NCBI RefSeq assembly: GCF_001854325.1
Contig: NZ_CP017754.1
Location: 3,658,001 to 3,722,000, forward strand
Direction of reading: 5' to 3'
Source: Cupriavidus malaysiensis
GTDB taxonomy: Bacteria; Pseudomonadota; Gammaproteobacteria; Burkholderiales; Burkholderiaceae
DNA length: 64,000 nt
Part shown: in pieces, positions 1-7,738 of the stretch
Numbering within the stretch: position 1 is the stretch's first letter
Layout: every line of letters starts with the position of its first letter
Notes under the pieces: generated by a model
Told to the model about the DNA's origin: nothing
What the model saw: only the letters and a program-made list of their open reading frames with translations
Database searches by the model: none
Made by a program: the position numbers and the translations under genes

Positions 1-50
1 GGTGCCGGCCAAGCGGGCCGGCCAGCCCCCGCGCCATACCGCGGCGGCGC

Positions 51-371
51 TCAGAAGCTGATCGCGGCGTTGCTGACGTCGACCCGCACCTTGTCCCGGT
101 CGAGCAGGCGCGCCGCATGACGGGCATAGTTCGCCGCCCAGGCGGCATCTTCGGTGAAGCGCGATTCGCCGGAGAACTTGGCGACGCTGAGTATCTTGTC
201 GATCACCAGCACCTTGCCCACCGGACTGGAGGCCTGGCAATCCAGCTCCGCATACTCGCGGTCGAACCAGCGCCAGCCCGCCTCCTCGCTGAGCGCCGCC
301 AGTTCGGCATCGCCGACCGTGAACGCGAATTCCTTGCCGTTGCCGAAAACCACCGTTAGCGTACGCGCCAT
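51..371 (-). CDS. Hypothetical protein, 106 aa
   Basis: I do not recognise the family. The start at 371 is chosen because AGGAG lies 8 nt upstream on the minus strand; the longer open frame reading further upstream overlaps the ChaC-like gene and is not protein-like. The product is a small soluble protein, with no membrane segment or signal peptide, rich in acidic and aromatic residues (for example WRWFDREY near residue 30). Codon use matches the neighbours. It stands alone, divergent from the next gene, with 240 bp between them in which I see no clear promoter. Confidence 0.75.
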   Translation of the reverse strand: MARTLTVVFGNGKEFAFTVGDAELAALSEEAGWRWFDREYAELDCQASSPVGKVLVIDKILSVAKFSGESRFTEDAAWAANYARHAARLLDRDKVRVDVSNAAISF

Positions 372-611
372 TGCGTGTTCTCCTGGTTGAGGCCCCCATT
401 GTACGGACAGCCGGGCCACGGCGGCCAGCCCACCGGACCCTGCCTGCCAGGCGTCGGCCTGGTTCCGGCCGGCCGGAGCCGCGCGGCCGTCCCGCTTCGC
501 GGGCCCGAGCGTTGTCCAGGACCGACAGACGTGTGCGTCCCGGCACGATTTCCGCTGCCGCGAAGTGGTTTGGCTGCCGCATCCCGACCGCCTTTGCATT
601 ATGCTTGCAGC

Positions 612-1325
612 ATGGCCATCACCCGACAGGATCTCGAAGCAGATCGGCTGCGCGCAACGCTGTGCAGCACGCCGGTGGCTGCCTCCCTGCTGCCCGAGGA
701 AGCGCTCGAGAGTTCGCTGCACGAGACCCTGGTACGGCATCCCGATCCGGGAGCGCTGGACGGTGACGTCTGGCTGTTCGGCTACGGCTCCCTGATCTGG
801 AACCCGATGGTGGTCCACACCGACCGCCGCGTCGCCACCGCGCATGGCTACCATCGCGGTTTCTACCTCTACTCCCGCATCAATCGCGGCACCTGGGACA
901 ACCCCGGCCTGGTGCTGGGCCTGGACCGCGGCGGCAGCTGCCACGGCATGGTCTTCCGCATCCCGCGCCATGTGATCGAGCAGGAATTCCGCGTGCTCTG
1001 GCGCCGCGAGATGATGACCGGCGCCTATCACCCGCGCTGGCTGCGCGTGCGCATCGGCGGCGAGTTCGCCGGCCGGCCCCAGCGAGCCTTGGCCTTCGTG
1101 ATGAACCGCGCACACGAAGCCTATGCCGGACGCCTGCCCGACGAGCGCGTGGTGGACTGCCTGCGGCATGCTTGCGGCCTGTACGGCCCGGCGCGCGAAT
1201 ACCTGCAGCAGACCATGCTCGGCCTGGCCACCAACGGCGTCGGCGACCCCTACCTGGACCGGCTGTGGCGCCGCTTGCAGCACGAGGACAGCGCCGCCGG
1301 CTCGTGCGTGGCGGCAGCCGGCTGA
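612..1325 (+). CDS. chaC: ChaC-like glutathione-specific gamma-glutamylcyclotransferase
   Basis: A 237-aa cytosolic protein. Family members cleave glutathione to 5-oxoproline and Cys-Gly. The hallmark substrate-binding loop GYGSL is at residues 57-61 inside VWLFGYGSLIWNP, followed by the typical RGxW/NPG region (RGTWDNPGLVLGL) and a C-terminal helix with YLxxTxxxL. The start is the in-frame ATG just after the low-complexity upstream stretch; length fits the ChaC family once about 45 N-terminal residues are counted. It is followed after 14 nt by the ankyrin gene on the same strand, so the two may be co-transcribed. The specificity for glutathione rather than other gamma-glutamyl peptides is inferred. 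Confidence 0.85.
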   Translation: MAITRQDLEADRLRATLCSTPVAASLLPEEALESSLHETLVRHPDPGALDGDVWLFGYGSLIWNPMVVHTDRRVATAHGYHRGFYLYSRINRGTWDNPGLVLGLDRGGSCHGMVFRIPRHVIEQEFRVLWRREMMTGAYHPRWLRVRIGGEFAGRPQRALAFVMNRAHEAYAGRLPDERVVDCLRHACGLYGPAREYLQQTMLGLATNGVGDPYLDRLWRRLQHEDSAAGSCVAAAG

Positions 1326-1339
1326 GAGACGGGATCGCC

Positions 1340-2131
1340 ATGCCGCGCGCCGCCGTCCGTTCCCGCAGCCTGATGCTGGCCGAGGTCCTCGGCCTGGCCG
1401 GACTGCTGATGGGCAGCGGCCTGATCGCCAGCCCGGGCGGCTCGTCCCAGGCCGCGCGCGCGCCGGCCAGCGCGGCACCGGCCGGCTTGCACGCCGCGCC
1501 GGCGCTCAACCACCATCCCCTGCGCGGCGGCATCTCCACGCTCGACCGCAACCTGATCACGGCCTCCGCCGCGGGCGACCTCGAACTGGTGACCCGCCTG
1601 CTGACGGCTGGCGCATCGGCGCAGGCGGTGGACGAACGCGGACGCAGCGCACTGCTGGCGTCCATCTACGGCCAGCACAAGGAAGTGGCACGCGTGCTGA
1701 TCCTGGCCGGCGCCGATGTCAACCGCAAGGACGGCGAGGCCAACAGCCCTTTCCTGCAGTCGGCGTCGAGCGGACAGGCCGACCTGGTGCGGCTGGAGAT
1801 CGCCCACGGGGCCGACCTGCGCAGCACCGACCGCTATGACGGCACCGCGCTGATCGCCGCCAGTGAGCATGGCCACGTGGACGTGGTCAAGCTGCTGCTG
1901 CAGGCGGGCGTGCCGGTCGACCACGTCAACCAGCTCGGCTGGACGGCCCTGCTGGAGGCCATCATCCTGGGCGACGGCAGCCAGCGCTACGAGGACATCG
2001 TGCAGCTGCTGCTCGATGCCGGCGCCGACCCCAACCTTGCCGACCGCGAAGGCAACACGCCGACGCGCCATGCGCGCGAGCGTGGCTACAAGACCATCGT
2101 GAAGAGCCTGATGCGCGTGCGCGGGCACTGA
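1340..2131 (+). CDS. Exported ankyrin-repeat protein
   Basis: A 263-aa protein with a hydrophobic N-terminal segment (MLAEVLGLAGLLMGSGLIA, about residues 12-30) that looks like a signal peptide or anchor, then an Ala-rich linker, then about five ankyrin repeats from residue 75 to the end. Typical repeat elements are visible, such as GADVNRKDGEANSPFLQSA, GTALIAASEHGHVDVVKLLL and GADPNLADREGNTP. Ankyrin repeats bind proteins, so a periplasmic partner is likely, but none is indicated. An alternative start is the ATG at 1373. It lies 14 nt behind the ChaC-like gene. Similar small periplasmic ankyrin proteins exist in this family of bacteria, often linked to stress survival. Confidence 0.8.
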   Translation: MPRAAVRSRSLMLAEVLGLAGLLMGSGLIASPGGSSQAARAPASAAPAGLHAAPALNHHPLRGGISTLDRNLITASAAGDLELVTRLLTAGASAQAVDERGRSALLASIYGQHKEVARVLILAGADVNRKDGEANSPFLQSASSGQADLVRLEIAHGADLRSTDRYDGTALIAASEHGHVDVVKLLLQAGVPVDHVNQLGWTALLEAIILGDGSQRYEDIVQLLLDAGADPNLADREGNTPTRHARERGYKTIVKSLMRVRGH

Positions 2132-2132
2132 C

Positions 2133-2162
2133 GGGCCGGCGGCGGCGCGGCGCCGCCGGCCC
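2133..2162. terminator. GC hairpin between convergent genes
   Basis: An 11-bp perfect stem (2133-2143 with 2152-2162) with an 8-nt loop sits between the convergent ankyrin and ligase genes. There is no T-run, so it may act as an RNA 3'-end hairpin rather than a classical intrinsic terminator. Confidence 0.45.
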
Positions 2163-2178
2163 GGGGCCCCCAGGGCCG

Positions 2179-3903
2179 TCAGGCGGAGGTGGCCTTGCCC
2201 TGGGCGGCTGCGCGCGCGTTCTCGGTTTCCTGCAGCTGGCGCCACATCACCTTGCCCGTGCCCGACTTGGGCAGCGCATCGACGAACTCGACCACGCGCG
2301 GATACTTGTAGGCCGCCATGTTCTCCTTGGCCCACTCGACGATCTGCTCCTCGGTGGTCTTGCCCTTGGCATGGGCACGCAGCACCACCACGGCCTTGAC
2401 AGTCTCGCCGCGGTAGGGGTCGCGCGTGCCGATGATGCAGGCTTCCTGGATGTCGGGATGCTTGTACAGCAGGTTCTCCACCTCGGCCGGCCACACCTTG
2501 AAGCCGGACGCGTTGATCATGCGCTTGAGGCGGTCGGTGATGAAGTAATAGCCTTCCTCGTCCATGCGGCCCAGGTCGCCGGTGCGGAAATAGGTGCGCC
2601 CCTCGAACTCGATGAAGGCCTCCTTGGTCGCCTCCGGCTTGCCCCAGTAGCCCTTGAACACCTGCGGGCCGCTGACGATGATCTCGCCGATCTCGTTGGG
2701 CGGCAGTTCGGCGAGCGTGACGGGATCGATCACGCGCGCCTCGGTGTTGAAGGTCGGCACGCCCAGGCACTGCAGCTTGGGCCGCTCGGAGGGATTGCTG
2801 TGCGTCGGCGCCATGGTCTCCGACAAGCCGTAGCCCTCCAGGTAGCTCAGGCCGAACTGCTGTTTCAAACGCTCGGCCACGGCCTGCGGCATGGCCGCGC
2901 CGCCGCCGCCGATATAGCGCAGGCTGGACAGGTCGAACTGCTCCAGGTTCGGGCTGGCCAGGAAATCGATGACCATGGTCGGGATGTTGGTCCAGTGCGT
3001 GACCTGGTAGCGCGAAATCAACCGGCCGGCCACCTCGCGATCCCAGCGCGGCAGCATCACCACGGTGGCACCGCTGAAGATGGGCCCGTTCATGCCGTAC
3101 TGCATGCCGGTCACGTGGAACAGCGGCAGCACCGACAGGATCACCGACTCGGCGCCGCTGCCCGACCAGGTGGAGCCGCCGACGACGTTGTGCATCACCG
3201 AGCGGTGGGTATGGATGCAGCCCTTGGGGAAGCCGGTGGTGCCCGAGGTGTAGGGCATCACCGCCATGTCGTCCGGTCCGGCGGTGTGCTCGCGCGGCGC
3301 CGGTGCGCCGGCCAGCGCATCCTGCCAGGCGGTGGCGCCGGGCGGCAGCGCGTGCGTCGCGGTCAGCCAGGCCGGCGGAGCGTCCTCGGGATGCTCGTGG
3401 GCCGGCGGCAACGCATCGGCATATTGCGTGACCAGCAGGTGCTGGAGGCGCTGTTCGGCGGGCAGTTCGGCATCGGCCGCGGCGGCGCCGGCGGCCAGGT
3501 CGGCCGTGCAGATGGCCACGCGCGCCTGGGCATCGGTCACGTAGTGCTTGAATTCCTCGGCCCGGTTCATCGGGTTGACCGGCACCACCACCGCATCGGC
3601 GCGCAGGATGGCGTAGTAGCTGATGATGAACTGCGGGCAGTTCTGCATGTACAGCAGCACGCGGTCGCCCTTCTTGACGCCGGCCTTGTGCTGCAGCCAG
3701 CCGGCCAGCGCCTCGGCCTGCTCGCGCAGCGCGCGGAAGGTGATGGCATTGCCGAAATAGCGGATCGCCGCCTTGTCGGCATAGCGGTGGGCCGAGACCT
3801 CCAGGTTGTACCAGAGCGAGGTCTCCGGCAGGACGATCTCGGTCGGCACGCGCTTGGGCCAGAACTGCAGGTGCGGACGCGCGGGCTGTTTGTTCTGCAT
3901 CAT
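2179..3903 (-). CDS. Fatty-acyl-CoA ligase (AMP-binding family)
   Basis: A 574-aa adenylate-forming enzyme that should activate a medium- or long-chain carboxylic acid to its CoA thioester. The ATP-binding motif YTSGTTGFPKG is at about residue 218, the adenylate motif YGLSET follows, then YFRTGDLG, then DRLKRMINASGFKVWP, and the C-terminal catalytic lysine lies in PKSGTGKVMWRQL. Length is normal for FadD-like enzymes. Two adjacent ATGs (3903 and 3900) follow AGGAG; the second has the more usual spacing. No membrane segment is present. It is monocistronic with its own strong promoter and an internal palindromic operator (separate entries), so it is probably induced by an acyl-CoA or acid. The exact substrate cannot be read from sequence. 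Confidence 0.88.
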   Translation of the reverse strand: MMQNKQPARPHLQFWPKRVPTEIVLPETSLWYNLEVSAHRYADKAAIRYFGNAITFRALREQAEALAGWLQHKAGVKKGDRVLLYMQNCPQFIISYYAILRADAVVVPVNPMNRAEEFKHYVTDAQARVAICTADLAAGAAAADAELPAEQRLQHLLVTQYADALPPAHEHPEDAPPAWLTATHALPPGATAWQDALAGAPAPREHTAGPDDMAVMPYTSGTTGFPKGCIHTHRSVMHNVVGGSTWSGSGAESVILSVLPLFHVTGMQYGMNGPIFSGATVVMLPRWDREVAGRLISRYQVTHWTNIPTMVIDFLASPNLEQFDLSSLRYIGGGGAAMPQAVAERLKQQFGLSYLEGYGLSETMAPTHSNPSERPKLQCLGVPTFNTEARVIDPVTLAELPPNEIGEIIVSGPQVFKGYWGKPEATKEAFIEFEGRTYFRTGDLGRMDEEGYYFITDRLKRMINASGFKVWPAEVENLLYKHPDIQEACIIGTRDPYRGETVKAVVVLRAHAKGKTTEEQIVEWAKENMAAYKYPRVVEFVDALPKSGTGKVMWRQLQETENARAAAQGKATSA

Positions 3904-3950
3904 GTCTCCTAGTAGGTCGGGCGACCCGATATTGACGAATCCGGTCAAGC

Positions 3951-3980
3951 AATATAACCGAACGACCGTTCTATTTTCAA
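3951..3980 (-). promoter_or_regulatory. Promoter of the fatty-acyl-CoA ligase gene
   Basis: On the minus strand TTGAAA (3980-3975), an 18-nt spacer and TATATT (3956-3951) form a good sigma70 promoter about 48 nt upstream of the start codon. The spacer contains the palindrome at 3960-3971. Confidence 0.75.
3960..3971. promoter_or_regulatory. Palindromic operator, probably TetR-type
   Basis: GAACGACCGTTC has two 5-nt arms, GAACG and CGTTC, around a central AC, and lies between the -35 and -10 boxes of the ligase promoter. Palindromes of the form GAACG-NN-CGTTC are typical of TetR-family regulators of acyl-CoA metabolism in betaproteobacteria (FadP/LiuQ/PaaR type, from memory). Binding there would block RNA polymerase. 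No TetR gene lies in the window, so the regulator would be encoded elsewhere. Confidence 0.6.
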
Positions 3981-4103
3981 TCGGTAGCTGCCCGGCCCTG
4001 CCCGACCCGACCCCCGGCGGCTTGCAAATGACGCCGGCGCCCCCAGAATAGGGGGAAGACAGGAGGGCCACGGCCCGCCGCAAGACGAGAACCGAGAAGC
4101 GAG

Positions 4104-4949
4104 ATGAGCGACACGACCCTGCAGACCTTCGAAGCCGACGTCATCGAGATGTCGCGCCAGGTACCGGTACTGGTGGATTTCTGGGCGCCCTGGTGCGGCC
4201 CCTGCCGCACGCTGGGCCCGATGCTGGAAAAGCTGGAGCACGAGGCAGCCGGCAAGTGGAAGCTGGTCAAGATCAACGTGGACGAGCACCAGCCACTCGC
4301 GGCGCACTTCGGCGTGCGCAGCATTCCACATGTGATCGCCTTCGTGGATGGCAAGCCGGTGGACCAGTTCGTCGGTGTGCTGCCCGAGAGCGGGCTGCGC
4401 GAGTTCCTGGCACGCGTGACGCCGGCGCCCAGCGCGCTGGCGCTGCGCCAGGCACGTGAACTGGCGGCGGACGGCCAGCGCGAGGCGGCGCTGGCGGCCT
4501 TCCAGGCCGCACTGGCGCTCGACCCGGGCGCGGATGCAGCGCGCATCGAATATGCCGGCTTCCTGCTCGACGGCAACGCGATTGCCGAGGCCGAGGCCGA
4601 ATTCGGCATGCTGTCGGCGCGCGCGCCGCAGCAAGACGGCTATGACGCCCTGCGCACGCGGCTGCAGACCGTGCGCGAGGCCTCGGCCCTGCCCGATGCT
4701 TCGGTGCTGTCCGCCCGCGTCGCCGCCGACCCGGGCGACCTGGCCGCGCGCCTGGACCTGGCCCGCCAGCACATCGCCCACCATGACTACGAGGCGGCGC
4801 TGGAGCAGTTGCTGGCCATCGTGCGTGCCGACCGCGCCTATGAGGACGGCGTGGCGCGCAAGACCATGCTGGCGGTGTTCGACCTGATGGCCGACCGGCC
4901 GGACGCGGTATCGCGCTGGCGCCGCCAGCTCAGCACGGCGCTGAACTGA
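4104..4949 (+). CDS. Thioredoxin-TPR protein (CnoX/YbbN-like chaperedoxin)
   Basis: A 281-aa cytosolic protein. Residues 1-110 form a thioredoxin domain with the intact redox motif WCGPC (FWAPWCGPCR near residues 30-37) and the cis-proline region RSIPHVIAF. Residues 115-281 hold two tetratricopeptide-like modules (for example ARELAADGQREAALAAFQAA and ARQHIAHHDYEAALEQLLAI). This architecture matches E. coli CnoX, which protects clients from oxidation and hands them to GroEL. Unlike E. coli CnoX, which has lost one active-site cysteine, this one keeps both and may be a working reductase. It stands between a divergent ligase and a cupin gene. Confidence 0.88.
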   Translation: MSDTTLQTFEADVIEMSRQVPVLVDFWAPWCGPCRTLGPMLEKLEHEAAGKWKLVKINVDEHQPLAAHFGVRSIPHVIAFVDGKPVDQFVGVLPESGLREFLARVTPAPSALALRQARELAADGQREAALAAFQAALALDPGADAARIEYAGFLLDGNAIAEAEAEFGMLSARAPQQDGYDALRTRLQTVREASALPDASVLSARVAADPGDLAARLDLARQHIAHHDYEAALEQLLAIVRADRAYEDGVARKTMLAVFDLMADRPDAVSRWRRQLSTALN

Positions 4950-5037
4950 AGCGGACGGGCCGGGCGCGGCGGGCGCGGCAGGCGGTAAACTGTCGGCCCG
5001 CGGCCCCGCCCGCCATCTGCCGTTCCGCTCCGACACC

Positions 5038-5430
5038 GTGACCGCTCCCCAGCCGCAACCGCCCGCCCTGGTCGACTTCCGCACCAGCCCCGAACCCAGC
5101 CACGACCGTCCACGCCCCGACCGCCTGGTGCAGGGCAATCCGGCCCGCACCACCTGGACGCACTACGGCGCGCCGTCCGGCGATTTCGATTGCGGCATCT
5201 GGGCCTGTGAGCCGGGCGCCTGGCGCATCGCCTTCCCGCCCGGCAAGGAGGAGTTCTTCCACGTGATCAGCGGTCGCCTGCGCATCCGCGACGAGGCCGG
5301 CAACGCGCGCGAGTTCGGCCCGGGCGACGCCTGCGTGATCCCGGCCGGGTTCCAGGGCGTATTCGAAGTGATCGAGCCGGTGCGCAAGCATTTCGTGGTG
5401 ATCGACCGCGCCGCCGCGCGGCCGGCCTGA
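5038..5430 (+). CDS. Cupin-domain protein
   Basis: A 130-aa single-domain cupin (Cupin_3/DUF861-like). The two cupin motifs are EEFFHVISGRLRIRDE (about residue 70) and GPGDACVIPAGFQGVF (about residue 98). The metal ligands are incomplete compared with classic cupins: the first motif gives a Glu and one His, the second no His, so metal binding is uncertain. The start is a GTG; no ATG gives a better fit. The substrate is unknown. It is 88 nt downstream of the thioredoxin gene. Confidence 0.78.
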   Translation: MTAPQPQPPALVDFRTSPEPSHDRPRPDRLVQGNPARTTWTHYGAPSGDFDCGIWACEPGAWRIAFPPGKEEFFHVISGRLRIRDEAGNAREFGPGDACVIPAGFQGVFEVIEPVRKHFVVIDRAAARPA

Positions 5431-5490
5431 AGACAGCCGCGCCGCTCGAGTGCCCCGGCCCGAGGGCCGCGGCAGCGCGGGCGGCACCGC

Positions 5491-5922
5491 TCAGGCCTGC
5501 GCCTCGACCAGGGAGAAGCCGTTCTCGCGCATATGCGAGACCATCATGGCGTCCATGCTCCTGACATGATGGGCGAACCAGCCCGACAGCTCGGCCACCA
5601 GCCGGCGCCCCAGTTCCAGTTCGCCCGCCTCCGCCACCTTGGCCCGCACCGCCTCGGCCACCGCCAGCACCTGCTTATGCTCGCCCGCGTGGCAGTGGCG
5701 CGGCCCGAAGCCCATCGCTTCCATCCAGGCCTCTTCCTGGCCGAAATGATGGCGGGTGTGGTCGATCCACTCGTCGAAGGCCGCCAGGAAGGCGTCGTCC
5801 GTGGCGCGCGCGGTGGCTGCCAGCAGCAAGGTGAATTCGGCGTGCGTGGCATCGGTCACGGGTTCGCCCAGGTGCAGTTCGGGCGCCAGGCCGGCGGAAG
5901 ACAGCGGAGTGGGATCGGTCAT
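5491..5922 (-). CDS. Hemerythrin-like oxygen- or metal-binding protein
   Basis: A 143-aa bacteriohemerythrin-type protein. The di-iron ligand pattern is visible as H27 (DATHAEF), H55/H59 and E63 (HTRHHFGQEE), H78/H82 (CHAGEHKQ) and the C-terminal HH...D (WFAHHVRSMDAMM). Such proteins bind O2 or sense oxygen or iron in the cytosol. The start at 5922 follows from the compact family length; the longer open frame upstream is low-complexity. It is a lone gene, transcribed toward the cupin gene. Confidence 0.85.
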   Translation of the reverse strand: MTDPTPLSSAGLAPELHLGEPVTDATHAEFTLLLAATARATDDAFLAAFDEWIDHTRHHFGQEEAWMEAMGFGPRHCHAGEHKQVLAVAEAVRAKVAEAGELELGRRLVAELSGWFAHHVRSMDAMMVSHMRENGFSLVEAQA

Positions 5923-6066
5923 GGATCGAGCGGCAGGTATGAGGGCCGGTCGATGCGCCGGCCAGCCTGAAGGATACCCAATCGGGCACGGGCCGCCCTG
6001 ATCTGGCGCAAGGCTGGCCATGCCCGGGGAAACGGCCGGCGCTGGCGCCGGGTTATCCTTGCGGAG

Positions 6067-6106
6067 CATTTCCATGCATTTCCATGCATTTCCTTGCGTT
6101 TCCGCT
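6067..6106. repeat. Four tandem decamers before the P-loop kinase gene
   Basis: The decamer CATTTCCATG occurs twice exactly (6067-6076, 6077-6086), followed by CATTTCCTTG and a diverged CGTTTCCGCT. It ends 18 nt before the start codon at 6124. It may be a slippage-made repeat that alters leader length. Confidence 0.7.
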
Positions 6107-6123
6107 CTCCGACCTCGGCCACG

Positions 6124-6702
6124 ATGCCCCGACTGATCTTCTTCTGCGGCCATGCCGGCACCGGCAAGACCACGCTGGCGCACCGCCTGATCGGCCCGCT
6201 CATGCGCGCCACCGGCGATCCCTTCTGCCTGCTCGACAAGGACACCCTGTACGGCCGCTACAGTGCGGCGGCCATGGCCGCGCTGACCGGCGATCCCAAC
6301 GATCGCGACAGTCCCACCTACCTTGCCCACCTGCGCGACCCGGAGTACGAGGGCCTGCTCGACACCGCGCGCGAGAACCTGTCTCTGGGCATCAGCGTGA
6401 TCGTGGTGGGACCGCTGTCGCGCGAGGTACGCGCCCACCAGCTAGACGATCCCGCCTGGCTGCGGGCGCCGGCGGGCACGGACACGCGCGTCGTCTGGGT
6501 CCACCTGCCGGAAGACGAGGCGCACGCGCGTATCGTGCGGCGCGCCAACCCCAACGATGCCTACAAGCTGGCGCACTGGGAGACATACCGCACGCGCCGC
6601 TTCCTGCCGCCTCCCGCGGATTACCCGGAGCTGATCTACTTCGACAACAGCGCGCCTGGCCCGGCCGAGTTCGACGCTTTACTGGCCACGCTGGCCGCTT
6701 AG
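6124..6702 (+). CDS. P-loop ATP-binding protein, kinase-like
   Basis: A 192-aa protein with a Walker A motif GHAGTGKTT at residues 8-16. It resembles small AAA/zeta-toxin-like or gluconate-kinase-like P-loop kinases: a DKD motif after the first strand (LLDKDTLYGRY), then a predicted lid region. The substrate is unknown. The start at 6124 puts MPRLIFFCGHAGTGKTT at the N-terminus, as usual for the fold; an upstream in-frame ATG at 6094 would add a tail encoded by tandem repeats and is less likely. There is no antitoxin-like partner next to it, so a toxin role is not supported. Confidence 0.75.
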   Translation: MPRLIFFCGHAGTGKTTLAHRLIGPLMRATGDPFCLLDKDTLYGRYSAAAMAALTGDPNDRDSPTYLAHLRDPEYEGLLDTARENLSLGISVIVVGPLSREVRAHQLDDPAWLRAPAGTDTRVVWVHLPEDEAHARIVRRANPNDAYKLAHWETYRTRRFLPPPADYPELIYFDNSAPGPAEFDALLATLAA

Positions 6703-6718
6703 CCGCTTAGCCGCTTAA
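6692..6718. repeat. Short tandem repeat spanning two convergent stop codons
   Basis: The octamer GCCGCTTA is repeated three times across the end of the kinase gene (TAG at 6700-6702) and up to the stop codon of tcdA (TTA at 6715-6717). The convergent genes are separated only by this repeat. Confidence 0.55.
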
Positions 6719-7581
6719 TTCGCCACGACCCCGCCCACCGGCACGCTGCCGTCGGCCAGGGCGCCGATCGCGGCCGAGGCCGCGACGAAGCCGAACACCG
6801 CCGTCACCGCGACCGAGGAGCCGAAGCCCGCGCAGGCCAGCCCCTGGGGCCCCTGCGCGACGGGCGGCGCCTCGCCGGGCGCGCAGGCCGCCTCGTGCGG
6901 CCCCGGATAGCGCAGCGGCTCGTCGGAATAGACCGCCGCGATCCCGAACTTCTTCTTGGGGTCGCGCGGGAAGCCCCATTGCTTGCGCAGGCCGGCTCGC
7001 ACCTTGGACAGCAGCGGGTCCTGGATGGTGCGCGCCAGGTCGTCGATGCGCACGCGCGTGGGATCGAGCTGGCCGCCGGCGCCGCCGCAGGTGATCAGCG
7101 GCAGGCCCTGGCGGCGCGCCCAGCCCAGCATGGCGATCTTGACCCGCACCGAGTCGATGGCATCGATCACGTAGTCGTGGCCGGCGCCCAGCAGCTCCAC
7201 GACGTTGTCCGTGGTGACGAAATCGTCGACCTGCCGCACCGTGCAGCGCGGATTGATCTGCAGGATGCGCTCCGCCATCGCCTCCACCTTGGCGCGGCCG
7301 TAGGCGTCGCCCAGGGCATGGATCTGGCGGTTGGTGTTGGACAGGGCGATGTGATCCAGGTCGACCAGCGTGATGCGCCCGACCGCATTGCGCGCCAGCG
7401 CCTCGGCGGCCCAGCTGCCCACGCCGCCGATGCCCACCACGCACACGCTGGCCTGCTGCAGCCGTGCCAGGCCGGCATCGCCGTACAGGCGGGCCACACC
7501 ACCGAAGCGGCGCTCCCAGTCATCGTCCGCGGGCACGCCGGCGGTATTCGGCAAGGACAGGGAGGGAGCGGACTGGGACAT
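6715..7581 (-). CDS. tcdA: tRNA threonylcarbamoyladenosine dehydratase
   Basis: A 288-aa ThiF/E1-like enzyme that uses ATP to cyclise t6A37 of ANN-decoding tRNAs into ct6A. The nucleotide-binding motif VVGIGGVGSWAAEAL is at about residue 50, followed by LVDLDHIALSNTNRQ, and the YDYVIDAIDS-like stretch (HDYVIDAIDSVRVK) is present. The C-terminus carries the hydrophobic segment found in CsdL/TcdA proteins (SSVAVTAVFGFVAAS), which anchors it to membranes in E. coli. The start at 7581 gives the usual N-terminus; the open frame extends 27 codons further without similarity. It is divergent from the AsmA gene. Confidence 0.9.
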   Translation of the reverse strand: MSQSAPSLSLPNTAGVPADDDWERRFGGVARLYGDAGLARLQQASVCVVGIGGVGSWAAEALARNAVGRITLVDLDHIALSNTNRQIHALGDAYGRAKVEAMAERILQINPRCTVRQVDDFVTTDNVVELLGAGHDYVIDAIDSVRVKIAMLGWARRQGLPLITCGGAGGQLDPTRVRIDDLARTIQDPLLSKVRAGLRKQWGFPRDPKKKFGIAAVYSDEPLRYPGPHEAACAPGEAPPVAQGPQGLACAGFGSSVAVTAVFGFVAASAAIGALADGSVPVGGVVAN

Positions 7582-7738
7582 GGCAGAGGTGTTGGAATCA
7601 CAGGGAAATCTTGCCGCGAGGCGCGAATCGGAGGCAATCCGACAGGCGCCGGCGGCGCGCAACTATACAATAGATGGAATCGTGGCCTGCTCGCCACACC
7701 ATGGTGAGCGCCCGTTCCCCGCCCAGGAGTCCGTCCCC

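Noticed and set aside
1250..3952. 900-codon open frame antisense to the fatty-acyl-CoA ligase and ankyrin genes
   Set aside because: It has no recognisable domain, is Arg/Ala/Gly-rich as shadow frames are in GC-rich DNA, and overlaps well-supported genes.
6124..6702. Zeta toxin of a toxin-antitoxin pair
   Set aside because: There is a P-loop but no adjacent antitoxin gene and no clear zeta-specific motifs.
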